A stretch of 64,000 bases of DNA from Merdiplasma sp964643295 (GCA_964643295.1 CAZXSN010000001.1:1-64000); one strand, 5' to 3'; numbered from the stretch's first letter, positions 43,409 to 52,979 are shown. Translations and numbers: made by a program. The notes: generated by a model not told the origin, from the sequence alone.

Positions 43409-43454
43409 GGCAGCATTAGCCGGTTTCTTAGTCAAAAGAGCGACTAATGCTGCC
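43409..43454. repeat. Long inverted repeat in a gene-free stretch
   Basis: GGCAGCATTAG (43409-43419) and CTAATGCTGCC (43444-43454) form a perfect 11-bp stem with a 24-nt loop. Sixty bases further, the reverse strand has a near-perfect Shine-Dalgarno (AAAGGAGGTG, near 43520) with no usable start codon after it. This looks like a leftover of a mobile or regulatory element. No protein in 42992-44508 is convincing. Confidence 0.45.
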
Positions 43455-43725
43455 TGTTTCCAATGACCTATCCGAATGCGAAAACGAGGAAACCAGGGTT
43501 GAACGGTTCTAGCGTTCACCTCCTTTCGTCTGGAACTTTTTATCCTTTATAAGCGGGAACCCTTTTTTCAGGAATACCTGGCTCTTCCTTAAAAGGTGAA
43601 CTGGTCTCTTTTCAGGTTCGCGGCAAAAGCGAATGGAAAGCCCCTGCGAAACCATATTTCCCCCGCAATTTCAACTATTCTTTCGTGAATGATTTCAGTC
43701 CTGACATGTCTTCCGCAAACTTCTG

Positions 43726-44018
43726 ATGCCGTCTGGTACTAAATTTATCAGCCCGCGGAAAATATCTGCGAGATGGGAATGTTCCTATTGTGAGCAGAAA
43801 ATTTACAGACTGCAGAAAGGAGGAAAGTGGGGAAAAAAAGAAAACAGCTTTAAAAATGAAGACGCTTAAGCTCACACTGGTATAAACCACTTAATAAATC
43901 CGATGCCTGTAAAGTCCGGTCAGGTTGGAAAAGTGCTGATGAACTCATCCAAAGAATATCCATCCCGAATGTAGAAGATGTGAATTATGAAAATGAGAAA
44001 TGGAATTCTGAAAAGTAA
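43726..44018 (+). pseudogene. Possible broken gene in an AT-rich island
   Basis: ATG 43726 opens a 47-codon frame with a zinc-ribbon-like WECSYCEQK and ends at 43869. One base out of phase, 43860-44018 reads on with KPLNKSDACKVRSGWKSADEL, IPNVEDVNYENEKWN and a stop. The composition is more AT-rich than the neighbours and the residue usage looks protein-like. I do not recognise the family; it may be a frameshifted mobile-element gene. Confidence 0.25.
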
Positions 44019-44200
44019 GATAAATGACATGTGACAGGAAGGGCGCCTTTCTGATCTTTGATCCTGAGTTTCCTTTCCTGTGTATGCGCAAATTTTCCTG
44101 ATCAATCCGTGGATTCAGCACAGCAGGCAAAACATCCCAAATAGTCTGAGCGCATCAAACACGGGCAGGAGGAAACAGGAAAATAGAATAAAATACGATT

Positions 44201-44392
44201 ATGAGTAAAAAGCGATATTTTTATAGAAATGAAGAAATACAAAAATTAGAAGACTGTTCCCGGTTAAATTCTGTCTTTTTTATGAATCTCAACTCTGCTT
44301 CCCTGTGTTCTCTCCAGGAAAATCCAGCGGGGCTCTTTGTGTCTTCGCTGTATCCGCCTGCTTTGAAAAACTCCGCCGCAGGGAAGGCATAA
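44201..44392 (+). other. Doubtful small ORF at the end of the AT-rich island
   Basis: 63 codons starting MSKKRYFYRNEEIQKLEDC, but without a ribosome site. The second half runs into a terminator-like hairpin region, so only the first part could derive from a real gene. Confidence 0.15.
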
Positions 44393-44426
44393 CTTAAAAG
44401 CTTCCCTCCTGATACAGCGGAGTTTT
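44366..44426 (-). terminator. Nested hairpin, probable glgB terminator
   Basis: AAAACTCCGC / GCGGAGTTTT encloses an inner GAGGGAAG / CTTCCCT stem. On the reverse strand it ends in GGAGTTTTT. It lies 80 nt past the glgB stop. Confidence 0.6.
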
Positions 44427-44508
44427 CTTCAGGGATCATCTCCCCGTTTCCGTTTTGAAGAACCGGGGGTTATTTCTTTTCCATCTCCTTACGCTGCCCT
44501 AAGCAGAC

Positions 44509-46677
44509 TTAGAACTTAAACACCGCCACGCCGTAAGCCGGCAGATCGTACGCGAAGGAGAACGGTCTTCCGTCGCATTCGCTCTTGGCAGCCTTGTACA
44601 CCGTCGGGCGTTCCTTCCCGGTGCCGCCAAACGTGGGATCATCGCTGTTTAATACCAGCGTATACTGCTTCTTTCGCGGTACGCCCACGCGGTAATCCGG
44701 ACGCGCCACCGGCGTAAAGTTGATCACAAACAGCACGTTGCTGCGCATATTCCTGGAATGACGCACAAAGCTGAAGATGCTGCGGTCGCAGTCATCAGCG
44801 TTGATCCACTCAAAGCCCTCCGGATAGCAGTCGCCATCGTACAGCGCCGGGGTAGCCTTATAAAGATGCAGCAACGCGGAGACAAAGTTCAGCATCTGCT
44901 GATGCTTGTCCTCCGAGAGCAGATACCAGTCAAGCTCCCTGGCCTCGCTCCACTCCTGGAACTGTGCGAAATCCTGCCCCATAAACAGGAGCTTCTTGCC
45001 CGGATGTCCGATCATAAAGGTGTAGCCCGCCTTCAAATTGGCAAACTTGTCATCATACAGACCCGGCATCTTGTTGATCATCGAACACTTCAGATGCACC
45101 ACCTCATCGTGGGAAAGCACCAGGACGTATTTCTCCGAATAGGCGTAGGTCATGGCGAACGTCATCCGGTTGTGGTTGAACTTGCGGAAGTACGGATCCA
45201 GCTTCATATATTCCAGGAAATCGTGCATCCAGCCCATGTTCCACTTCATCGTGAATCCCAGGCCGTCGTCTTCCGGGCGTCCCGTCACTTTCGGCCAGGC
45301 AGTCGATTCCTCGGCGATAATCATCTTGCCCGGATAGCGGCCGCGGATCACGCTGTTTAGATGTTTAAAGAACTCGATCGCTTCCAGGTTTTTATTGCCG
45401 CCGTACTGATTGGGCACCCACTGCCCGTCCTGGCGTCCGTAATCGAGGTAGAGCATGGAAGCCACCGCGTCCACGCGCAGCCCGTCCACGTGATAAGCCT
45501 CCAGCCAGAAGAGCGCGTTTCCGATGAGGAAGTTTTTCACCTCGCTCTTCCCGAAATCGAAGACCTTCGTCCCCCAGTCCGGATGTTCTCCCTTGCGGGG
45601 ATCCGCGTACTCAAACAGGCAGGTTCCGTCAAACTCCGCCAGACCGTGCGCGTCACGGGGGAAATGGGCCGGTACCCAGTCCAAAATCACACCGATGTTG
45701 TTGCGGTGGAAGTAATTCACCATATAAGCGAAATCTTCCGGGCTGCCGTAACGGGACGTAGGCGCATAGTAACCTGTCACCTGATAGCCCCAGGAACCGT
45801 CGAAGGGATGCTCGGCGATCCCCATCAGTTCGACATGCGTATAGCCCGTCCTCTTTACGTACTTCGTCAGAGAATGCGCGAACTCCCGGTAGTTGTAGAA
45901 CCCGTCCTCGCCCTCCCCATGGGGATGCTTCATCCAGCTGCCCGGATGCACCTCATAGATGGAAATCGGCGACTCTTCAGGCACAAACTCCTTCTGCTTC
46001 GTCGTCCAGGCGCTGTCGCTCCAGCGGATCTTGCGAATATCCGTCACCACGGATGCCGTGCCCGGGCGAAATTCCGCCGCATTGGCAAACGGGTCTGCCT
46101 TGTACAGCCTGCGCCCGTCCTTCGTCAGGATCAGAAACTTGTACAAATCCCCCAGCCTGGCCTCCGGCACGAACAGCTCATAAATCCCCAGCGGTTCCAG
46201 CCGCTTCATCGGATGGCGCATCTCATCCCAGCCGTTAAAGCTGCCAATCAGCTGCACCCCTTCCGCATGAGGCGCCCACACCGCAAAATAGATCCCCTCG
46301 ATGCCGTTTCTGACCGTATGGTGCGCCCCCAGTTTCTTGAAGATTACGTAGTGCACCCCGTTGCCAAACAGATACTGGTCCAGTTCCGTGACAAACACGC
46401 TCTCCTCCGGCTGCGGGGAGGTCTTGGGGCGCCGCCTGGGCAGCTTGGTCCCTTCCGCAGCCATCTTGGCGGCGGCTTTCTCCGTGATCTCCTCCGCGAC
46501 CGTCCTTTTCACGGCAGACTTTGCCGCCGCTTTCTTCTTCGTCCCAGCGGACGCTGTTTTCGTCTTATTCCCGGCCGACGCCGCGGCTGATTCTTTTCCC
46601 GCAGTTCCCGGCTCACCTGTCCCGGAAATCTCTTTGCCCGTATCCGGCGTCTCCACAGTCTTCTCTTCTGTATCCAT
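44509..46677 (-). CDS. glgB: 1,4-alpha-glucan branching enzyme
   Basis: Makes alpha-1,6 branches in glycogen. 722 residues: a CBM48 domain (VQLIGSFNGWDEMRHPMKR) then the GH13 barrel with Asp403 nucleophile (LRVDAVASMLYLDY), Glu456 acid (IIAEESTAWP) and LSHDEVVH, then a C-terminal beta domain. An added N-terminal tail of about 95 residues is rich in Ala, Lys, Thr and Glu (AGTKKKAAAKSAVKRT type), histone H1-like, and not normal for GlgB. It is third in the TetR-amylase-glgB run. Confidence 0.95.
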   Translation of the reverse strand: MDTEEKTVETPDTGKEISGTGEPGTAGKESAAASAGNKTKTASAGTKKKAAAKSAVKRTVAEEITEKAAAKMAAEGTKLPRRRPKTSPQPEESVFVTELDQYLFGNGVHYVIFKKLGAHHTVRNGIEGIYFAVWAPHAEGVQLIGSFNGWDEMRHPMKRLEPLGIYELFVPEARLGDLYKFLILTKDGRRLYKADPFANAAEFRPGTASVVTDIRKIRWSDSAWTTKQKEFVPEESPISIYEVHPGSWMKHPHGEGEDGFYNYREFAHSLTKYVKRTGYTHVELMGIAEHPFDGSWGYQVTGYYAPTSRYGSPEDFAYMVNYFHRNNIGVILDWVPAHFPRDAHGLAEFDGTCLFEYADPRKGEHPDWGTKVFDFGKSEVKNFLIGNALFWLEAYHVDGLRVDAVASMLYLDYGRQDGQWVPNQYGGNKNLEAIEFFKHLNSVIRGRYPGKMIIAEESTAWPKVTGRPEDDGLGFTMKWNMGWMHDFLEYMKLDPYFRKFNHNRMTFAMTYAYSEKYVLVLSHDEVVHLKCSMINKMPGLYDDKFANLKAGYTFMIGHPGKKLLFMGQDFAQFQEWSEARELDWYLLSEDKHQQMLNFVSALLHLYKATPALYDGDCYPEGFEWINADDCDRSIFSFVRHSRNMRSNVLFVINFTPVARPDYRVGVPRKKQYTLVLNSDDPTFGGTGKERPTVYKAAKSECDGRPFSFAYDLPAYGVAVFKF

Positions 46678-46821
46678 CCTTCTTCCTCCTCCCTCTTTCT
46701 GTATTTTAACAAATTCTGTATTTTTAAACCTTAAGCGCCGGACAAACCTTTAAGGAGCACCGACCCTCTTCCAAAGAGGTGCCCCTCTTTGCTGTCCCTC
46801 TGTCTTTCCATAGAAAACGTA

Positions 46822-48174
46822 TCAGCAGTTGACCGCAAGCAGGCGGTATCCATTGCCGGGCACCTTCAGGAAAAGCTGCCCGTTCGCCTCCTGCAGAGAT
46901 TCTCCGCTTTCCAGATCCCGGATCCCCGCTGCCTGGATAGGCAGCCGAATCGTGCAGTCCGCCTCCTTCTCGTCATTATTTACCGCTGTGATCACCGCAC
47001 AGGTTTCGTCCATCCGCGCGAACGCATACTGCCGGTTGGTAAGCAAAAGTTCCCTGTAGCGCCCAGTGGAAATCACCGGGCAGCTTCTGCGGCAGTCTCC
47101 TAAAAACTTCAGAAATTCCTCCAGCCCAGAAACGGGCGGATCTTTGCGGATCTTCGGCAGATCAATCGCCGGGCGCAAAGCCGCGTCGCCGTCCTCCTTC
47201 CTGCCTTCGATTCCCCATTCGGACCCATAGTAAATCGAGGGCAGGCCGGGCAGTGTATACAGCAGCGTGTAGACCGGCCGCAGATGCCTCCTGTCATTTA
47301 ACTTGTTAACCAGTCTCGACACATCGTGGTTATCCACAAAGCTGTACAGGACGCGTCCCCGGTAGATCCCGCCGTTTTCATCAAACTGGCGGCGGATCGT
47401 ATGGGCAATCTCAAAGTAGTTGTGATCATTATGCCCTGAGTACAGTCCCTTGTGCAGCTCATAATTGGTCACCGAATGCAGCATCTCCTGATTCGCCCAG
47501 CGGCTGTAATCCCCGTGGATCACCTCGCCCATCAGCCAGAAGTCCGCCTTCTCGTTTCCGGTCATCCAGCGCAGTTCCTTCATAAAATCAAAATCCAGGC
47601 AGTCTGCGCAGTCCAGACGGATCCCGTCAATGTCAAATTCCCGGATCCAGAACCGGACCACGTCAAACAGGTAATCCTTCACTTCCCGGTTCTGAAGATT
47701 TAACTTCACCAGATGCCCGCCGTTATCCCAGGATTCGTAGGAAAATCCGTCATTCCAGCCGTTGTTCCAGCCAAAATTTAAGCCCCGGTACCAGCCGCAG
47801 TAACGGGAACGCTCCCGGTTTTCCCGCACATCCCGAAACGCGAAGAATTCCCTGCCCGTATGGTTGAACACGCCGTCCACCACCACCCGGATGTCCCGCC
47901 GGTGCGCTTCCTGCACAAAATGCGCGAAGTCCGCATTGTCTCCCAGCCGTCTGTCGATCTGCCGGTAATCCACGGTGTCGTACCCGTGGGACGAAGATTC
48001 AAACAGCGGCCCGATATACAGTCCTAAGCATCCCAGATCCTGAATGTGATCCAGCCACTCCTCAAGATTTCGCAGACGGTGTTCCGCCTCAGTCTGGTGA
48101 TTTTCACGCGGAGCCCCGCATAACCCCAGCGGATAGATGTGATAAAACACCGCCGTCTCATACCATTTTCCCAT
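46822..48174 (-). CDS. GH13 alpha-amylase family enzyme (cyclomaltodextrinase/neopullulanase-like)
   Basis: Intracellular alpha-glucan hydrolase of 450 residues. The barrel shows VVVDGVFNHTG (region I), DGIRLDCAD (II, nucleophile Asp), GEVIHGDY (III, acid Glu) and FVDNHDVSRL (IV). It lacks a signal peptide and the extra N-terminal domain of many neopullulanases, so exact specificity is open (maltodextrin or pullulan fragments). I start at ATG 48174 with AAGGA upstream; the frame runs to 48234 and would overlap tetR. Confidence 0.9.
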   Translation of the reverse strand: MGKWYETAVFYHIYPLGLCGAPRENHQTEAEHRLRNLEEWLDHIQDLGCLGLYIGPLFESSSHGYDTVDYRQIDRRLGDNADFAHFVQEAHRRDIRVVVDGVFNHTGREFFAFRDVRENRERSRYCGWYRGLNFGWNNGWNDGFSYESWDNGGHLVKLNLQNREVKDYLFDVVRFWIREFDIDGIRLDCADCLDFDFMKELRWMTGNEKADFWLMGEVIHGDYSRWANQEMLHSVTNYELHKGLYSGHNDHNYFEIAHTIRRQFDENGGIYRGRVLYSFVDNHDVSRLVNKLNDRRHLRPVYTLLYTLPGLPSIYYGSEWGIEGRKEDGDAALRPAIDLPKIRKDPPVSGLEEFLKFLGDCRRSCPVISTGRYRELLLTNRQYAFARMDETCAVITAVNNDEKEADCTIRLPIQAAGIRDLESGESLQEANGQLFLKVPGNGYRLLAVNC

Positions 48175-48230
48175 CTGCCTGCTTCCTTTGTCCAATATAG
48201 AAAAACCCTCCTGCTTCCTCTTAAGAACCG

Positions 48231-48926
48231 TCATGAAAAGATCCCGTACATGAACTGATCTACCAGCGCATGGATCTGCTGCTCGTTAACAAAAAGCGGC
48301 TCCCCGTCATCCTGCGCATCCCTTTCTGCCGGGCATGCGAACGCAAATCCTTCGCCCTCCGTATCGGCTTTCCTTTGAGCGCCCGCCGGATCTTTTTCCT
48401 CCTGCTCTTTCTTTTCCGGGCTGACATCCTCGTCCCGCCCAATCATCAGATACTGGTTAATCACGCCGATGATGCTGACCGCGAACTGCCGCTGACGGCC
48501 GCGCATGTTGCCAAGCTCCGCCTGACAGCTTTCAAATACATCCACCACCCTCTGATTTAAATGGAGCACATAGGGGCGCACGGTCTGGTAAGCCTCGTTG
48601 TCCCGTGCGGAATAGAACAGCTCCATCATCAGCACATGAAACTTTTTTTCCTCCAGATAAAACTGGAAATAGGCCTGCGCCAGCGCATGCAGTTTTTCAC
48701 GGATGCCTCCTGGCATCCCGGGCACTTCTTTCATCCGCTCATCGAGCCTGGCAAATTTTGTCTCCAGCAGCGTATTGAGCAGACCGCGTTTGTTTCCAAA
48801 GTAATAGTACAGCGTCGGCTTGGTAATCCCTGCGTGATCCGCAATCTCCTGTACACCAGTTGCGTCATACCCCCGTGAATAGAAAAGCTCTTCCGCACAC
48901 TGCATGATCCGTTCCCGATTGTCCAT
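48231..48926 (-). CDS. TetR-family repressor
   Basis: 231-residue regulator. The N-terminal helix-turn-helix (ERIMQCAEELFYSRGYDATGVQEIADHAGITKPTLYYYFGNKRGLL) is typical. The C-terminal ligand domain has a charged, disordered-looking insert (about 165-205: DEDVSPEKKEQEEKDP and on). It is first of three genes, with its own palindromic operator upstream, so it likely represses itself, the amylase and glgB. The start is ATG 48926; a TTG directly before it is ignored. Confidence 0.9.
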   Translation of the reverse strand: MDNRERIMQCAEELFYSRGYDATGVQEIADHAGITKPTLYYYFGNKRGLLNTLLETKFARLDERMKEVPGMPGGIREKLHALAQAYFQFYLEEKKFHVLMMELFYSARDNEAYQTVRPYVLHLNQRVVDVFESCQAELGNMRGRQRQFAVSIIGVINQYLMIGRDEDVSPEKKEQEEKDPAGAQRKADTEGEGFAFACPAERDAQDDGEPLFVNEQQIHALVDQFMYGIFS

Positions 48927-49044
48927 CAAACACCGTCCTCTTTTGTTCTGTCCTTTCCCTTCCGTCCGTCAGGTCTTCTTTTGTTTCCTCCCCGCCCGGA
49001 AAAAGGAGAGTTCTTTTGTGCTTTCCCGCTGCAGTCTGACTGCT

Positions 49045-49073
49045 ATTATACCGTTCGGTATACTAAAAGTCAA
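49045..49073 (-). promoter_or_regulatory. Promoter with palindromic TetR operator
   Basis: On the reverse strand TTGACT (49068-49073), 17 bp, TATAAT (49045-49050). The perfect palindrome TATACCG-TT-CGGTATA (49047-49062) overlaps the -10 and spacer, the classic position for a repressor. Confidence 0.88.
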
Positions 49074-49292
49074 GAAAAACCTTCCCGTTTTCCCGAAGGG
49101 ACGCTGGAAACCGGAGACTCCCGCAGACCGGGGCACAATTCGAAAGGCATGATCAAAAGTACGGAGGACTAGAAGAAGCCCGCCGGAAACACTTCTCCCC
49201 GCATGCCTCCCGCTTCCTCCGTAAGTGATAAGGAAGCAGCATTTTTAAGGTGAGACTGCCGGATCAGCCTTCTCCCTCTTTTCCCGAGGCGC

Positions 49293-49347
49293 AAAAAAAG
49301 CCGGATCCGTTGTGCGCACGTCTTTGCAGGCGGGACGAAAATCCGGC
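49293..49347 (-). terminator. Terminator of the short-chain dehydrogenase gene
   Basis: On the reverse strand GCCGGAT / ATCCGGC with a long 34-nt loop, then TTTTTTT. Confidence 0.6.
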
Positions 49348-49481
49348 AGTTCTTTGCGCGAATCCACAACTGATCCAGCGTTTTTTACAGGTTTTCCAAA
49401 ATCATGTCCTTGAAACGGTTTCTTTGAGTCCGGCTTCTAAATTGCTGTACCCTAAGATTCGTTTCCCTGGTTTGTTTTGCT

Positions 49482-50225
49482 TCAGGATCTCATCGCTCCG
49501 TCCACTGACAGAACCTCCCCCGTCACATACGACGCGAGATCACTGGCCAGAAACAGAAACGCATTTGCCACATCCTCCGGCTCGCCGATTCTTCTTAAGG
49601 GAATCTGCGCGATCATCGGCTGAATCATCTCATCCGGCAAAGCCGCCACCATATCCGTTCTGGTGATGCCCGGAGCCACCGCGTTCACACGGATGCCGCT
49701 GGGACCTAACTCTCTCGCCAGAGAAAGTGTCAGACCGTTAATCGCAAATTTGCTCGCCGGATAGGCGACGCCGCCGGGCTGGCCGGAAATGCTGACCATG
49801 GAACTCGTATTCAGAATACAGCCGCCTCCCTGTTCCTTCATGATCTTTACAACCGCAAGGATCGAATTGAACACTGCGGTTACATTCAGGTTCATCACCT
49901 TCTGGAACTGCTGCGCACTGTAGTCATCGATCTTCGTGCTGTCCGACATGCCCGCGTTGTTGACCAGGATATCAATCCTGCCATAAGTTTCCCGGACGTC
50001 TTCCATCACAGACGCAACCTCTTCCGCGTTCAGCAGATTGGGATAAGCACCTTTTACTTCCCAGTCCGGATTTTCGTTTTTAAGAAGGGAGAGAGCTCTC
50101 TCCACCGTCTCCGCCCTGGAGCCAAACAGCATCACCTTCGCTCCGTTCTGCAGATACTTTCGCACGATCGCGAATCCGATTCCTCTGGTTCCCCCTGTCA
50201 CGACTGCCACTTTTCCCTGTAACAT
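49482..50225 (-). CDS. Short-chain dehydrogenase/reductase (FabG-like)
   Basis: NAD(P)-dependent oxidoreductase of 247 residues with TGGTRGIG (cofactor), NNAG, a catalytic Ser in SSMVS, YPASK (Tyr/Lys) and PGITRTDM. It resembles 3-oxoacyl-ACP reductase, but no fatty-acid synthesis genes are adjacent, so it may act on another ketone, sugar or bile-acid-like substrate. Single gene; terminators flank it. Confidence 0.88.
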   Translation of the reverse strand: MLQGKVAVVTGGTRGIGFAIVRKYLQNGAKVMLFGSRAETVERALSLLKNENPDWEVKGAYPNLLNAEEVASVMEDVRETYGRIDILVNNAGMSDSTKIDDYSAQQFQKVMNLNVTAVFNSILAVVKIMKEQGGGCILNTSSMVSISGQPGGVAYPASKFAINGLTLSLARELGPSGIRVNAVAPGITRTDMVAALPDEMIQPMIAQIPLRRIGEPEDVANAFLFLASDLASYVTGEVLSVDGAMRS

Positions 50226-50266
50226 ATAAATTTCCTCCTCTCCAGACTTCTTAGCACATCTCTCCT

Positions 50267-50291
50267 AAAGAGCGGAAAATACCGCTCTTTT
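50267..50291. terminator. Bidirectional-type hairpin upstream of the dehydrogenase gene
   Basis: AAAGAGCGG / CCGCTCTTT with a short loop and T/A-rich flanks on both strands. It separates the AAA+ gene from the dehydrogenase gene. Confidence 0.6.
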
Positions 50292-50315
50292 GTTTCCCGC
50301 ACCCTGTAAGTAGCT

Positions 50316-50347
50316 CAAAACAGGGCTCTCTGCCAAGAGTGCCCTGT
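50316..50347 (-). terminator. Terminator of the TPR-AAA+ gene
   Basis: On the reverse strand ACAGGGC-a-CTC / GAG-a-GCCCTGT, then TTTGAG, right after the stop codon. The T-run is short. Confidence 0.55.
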
Positions 50348-50365
50348 AAGCTGATCCGCTTTGCC

Positions 50366-52891
50366 TTACCGGAAATCCTTCTCCTGCAGAATGATGCAGT
50401 TGTTCTCATCATACCGCTTTTTCCCGGATGTCAGCTTGCGGAAAAATTTATTTGCCCTGTGAATCGCCTGATCCACCAGTTCAATCACATTTGTGATGGA
50501 TACCAGATTCCCTGCTTCCGAAACGCTGCTGATCCTCTCGTTTAAAGTGCCCGCAGCATCTTCGCTGAGCACATAATCCCGGTCAGCCGCATAGATCTGG
50601 CCAAACCGCACGAGTTCGTCGTTCGTAAACACCGGAATAAAGATCTGTGAAGTAAACTTCATCGTAAAACGCGGATGACGCATCAGCAGGTCGTGAATGT
50701 AGCGCTGCTCATCCTCCAGAATCACCAGCAGAGCGTCCGTGCGAAATTCCATGGCTGTCGTCAGCTGATCCACCACGTTGTCCTCCAGATCGCCGGCCTC
50801 CTCAATGATCAGGGTGCCGCCCGCGATTTTGGCGATCGTAGCCGCCACATCCTTGCGGTTGAAATCAGAGGCATAGATGCGGGCCATCTTCACATACTGA
50901 CTGCCCATATCCTGCGCAATCGCCTTGGCGATATTGGTCGCGATCGTCGTCTTTCCGCAGCCGTGACCGCCAAAGATCAGAATGTTGCCGGACCGGGACG
51001 TGCGGTCATCCCCGCGCTGCTCCGCCTGAATGATCGCGTTCGCGATCTGTTCTTCCATGTTCTGGATGCCAATGAAGCCCGCAAACATCCCTCTCTGGTA
51101 ATCCTTGATCCTCAGCCTGGGAATACGCTCGCTCTGCGGAGCGGGTCCTCCCCCGTTCCATTCTTCCCTCGCCTGCTGCCTGTCGGCCGCTGTCCTTTCC
51201 GGCTGCTTTCGCGGCGGCTCCTGGAATCCTTCCGGTTCTTCCGCCCCAAAGGATTCTTCCTGAGTAAAGGGTTCCTCAGTGAAAGGTTCCTCCTCATCGG
51301 AAAGATACCGATCCTTATCGCTTTCCTCCTCATCCGCCGGAGATTCTCCCGGCGTTTCCGTTTCCGGTACCGGAATCCGATGGCCTTCCTCATCCAGGCC
51401 AAAAGAGGCATGGATCTCCGAGATCTCATCTGTCGGAATCCGCTTGGTCTTCGCCGTGGTAATCGCTTCCATGTCAAGCGGCGCGGTGGTTTTCCAGGAG
51501 CTTCTCCTGTAGTCGGCTGCGGATGTCTCCTGTTTCACCTCTTCGTTTTGCGCCAGTTCCTTCTCCTCAGACTCTGCGCTTTCCTCCGGCTTGTTCTCTT
51601 CCTGCTCCTTCGATTTCCCCTTCACATCCACACCCATCCCCATGAGAGCTTCATCCATCGCTGACATGACACCGGATGCCTGTGTTTTCGGCCCGGCAGA
51701 TGCACGTGCCGCCATCTCGCGCATGGCATCCCCGCGCTCTCCCATGGAAAGCAGGATATCGTCAATCGACAGCTTTCCCGCCTGCGCAGGCTCTGCCGCC
51801 TTCATCTGCACCTTGGAGGGCATCTGCAGATTGATCCCCGCTGTCTGCTGAGACGCACCCTGCGCCTCACCGCTTCCGGGCTGTTCGCTTAAAGGCTCCC
51901 CCGCCGCCTCTTCCTCATGATGTCCGCCGACCCCATAGACAATCTCGCGCATGCTTTTGACCAGTTCTGTCTGCAGTTCCTGGGTATTGTACCTGTTCAG
52001 CTGCTCGTCAAACGCCTGGGCATCCTCGATGGGTTCGTCCAAAGGTGTCTCCTCCGGGATCTGTGCGCTTTGCGGAGACGTATCTTTCGGAGCGTTCTCC
52101 TCCTCGTCTTCTGCCGCCTGAGTCTCCTCCGGGGAAGGTTCCGGCTTCATACTCCCGGACAGCTCCTCGGCAATCTCCCTCTCCGTATCATGAAGGATCG
52201 TCTCTGCAAGCTCATCCTCCGTCGTCTCTACGATCTGCTTTTCCTGCCCCAGCCGCTCATCCTCATCATCCATGGCCTCATCAAACCGATGGTCATAGAT
52301 CTCCTGCTGTTTCGGCGTCAGGGAAGCGTACCGGCGCTTCAGTTCCAGCGCCTTGATCACATATTTGCCGCTGTGGAACCAAAGAATCAGATCATCGCAG
52401 GCCGCCAGACATTCCGGAATCCTTCCGGCCTGCTGATACAGTTTCGCCAGCTCATAAGCCCATTTCTCCGTGTATTCCTGGCTGAGATACTCTTTCAGAA
52501 TCTCAATCTGCTCGTCCAGGGAGGCTCCTCTGCCCTTGTAGATCTTATATTTCAGGATATATTTGTTGTTATCATGAGGAGCCGCCTGCACGTACTCGGA
52601 ATAGTACTCGATCGCCTCATCGAACTGTTTCAGCTGGATCGTCACTTCCACCAGACGGTACAGAATCGCCCTTCCTACCGGAGAACGGCGGTAGGCACGC
52701 AGCAGCAGAGCCTTGCTCTCCTCATACCGGTTTTCCGCCTCGTAGATCTCGCTGATCATACAGAGTGTGCGCACATTCCGCACCCTGCGCCAGTCAATGG
52801 TATCCGCGATTTTCGCGGCCTCGCTGTAGTTCCCCTGACTGACATACCGGTCGATCTCCTCTAGTTTCTGGTTGTACTCGTTCTTATCCAC
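50366..52891 (-). CDS. TPR - acidic linker - AAA+ ATPase protein of unknown function
   Basis: 841 residues in three parts. Residues about 1-200 are tetratricopeptide-like helices (YSEAAKIADTID; EESKALLLRAYRRSP; FDEAIEYYSEYVQ). Residues about 200-580 are a Glu/Pro/Ser-rich disordered linker. Residues about 590-830 are an AAA+ module of the CbbX/SpoVK kind with GGHGCGKT (Lys647), Walker B GGTLIIEEAGD and a sensor region LLVILEDEQR. TPR plus AAA+ suggests a chaperone-like remodeller recruited to partner proteins. It is not secreted. GTG 52891 has GAGGTG upstream. I know no characterised homologue with this architecture. Confidence 0.8.
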   Translation of the reverse strand: MDKNEYNQKLEEIDRYVSQGNYSEAAKIADTIDWRRVRNVRTLCMISEIYEAENRYEESKALLLRAYRRSPVGRAILYRLVEVTIQLKQFDEAIEYYSEYVQAAPHDNNKYILKYKIYKGRGASLDEQIEILKEYLSQEYTEKWAYELAKLYQQAGRIPECLAACDDLILWFHSGKYVIKALELKRRYASLTPKQQEIYDHRFDEAMDDEDERLGQEKQIVETTEDELAETILHDTEREIAEELSGSMKPEPSPEETQAAEDEEENAPKDTSPQSAQIPEETPLDEPIEDAQAFDEQLNRYNTQELQTELVKSMREIVYGVGGHHEEEAAGEPLSEQPGSGEAQGASQQTAGINLQMPSKVQMKAAEPAQAGKLSIDDILLSMGERGDAMREMAARASAGPKTQASGVMSAMDEALMGMGVDVKGKSKEQEENKPEESAESEEKELAQNEEVKQETSAADYRRSSWKTTAPLDMEAITTAKTKRIPTDEISEIHASFGLDEEGHRIPVPETETPGESPADEEESDKDRYLSDEEEPFTEEPFTQEESFGAEEPEGFQEPPRKQPERTAADRQQAREEWNGGGPAPQSERIPRLRIKDYQRGMFAGFIGIQNMEEQIANAIIQAEQRGDDRTSRSGNILIFGGHGCGKTTIATNIAKAIAQDMGSQYVKMARIYASDFNRKDVAATIAKIAGGTLIIEEAGDLEDNVVDQLTTAMEFRTDALLVILEDEQRYIHDLLMRHPRFTMKFTSQIFIPVFTNDELVRFGQIYAADRDYVLSEDAAGTLNERISSVSEAGNLVSITNVIELVDQAIHRANKFFRKLTSGKKRYDENNCIILQEKDFR

Positions 52892-52979
52892 TTATCGTCA
52901 CCTCAAATCCTGTGGTCATTCAATCTCCATCCTGTTTTTCAGTTTATCATACCTGTTTTTCAAAGTCAAAAGATATTCT

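Noticed and set aside
45361..46590. 409-codon forward frame opposite glgB
   Set aside because: Antisense shadow of a clear glgB gene with high GC at third positions.
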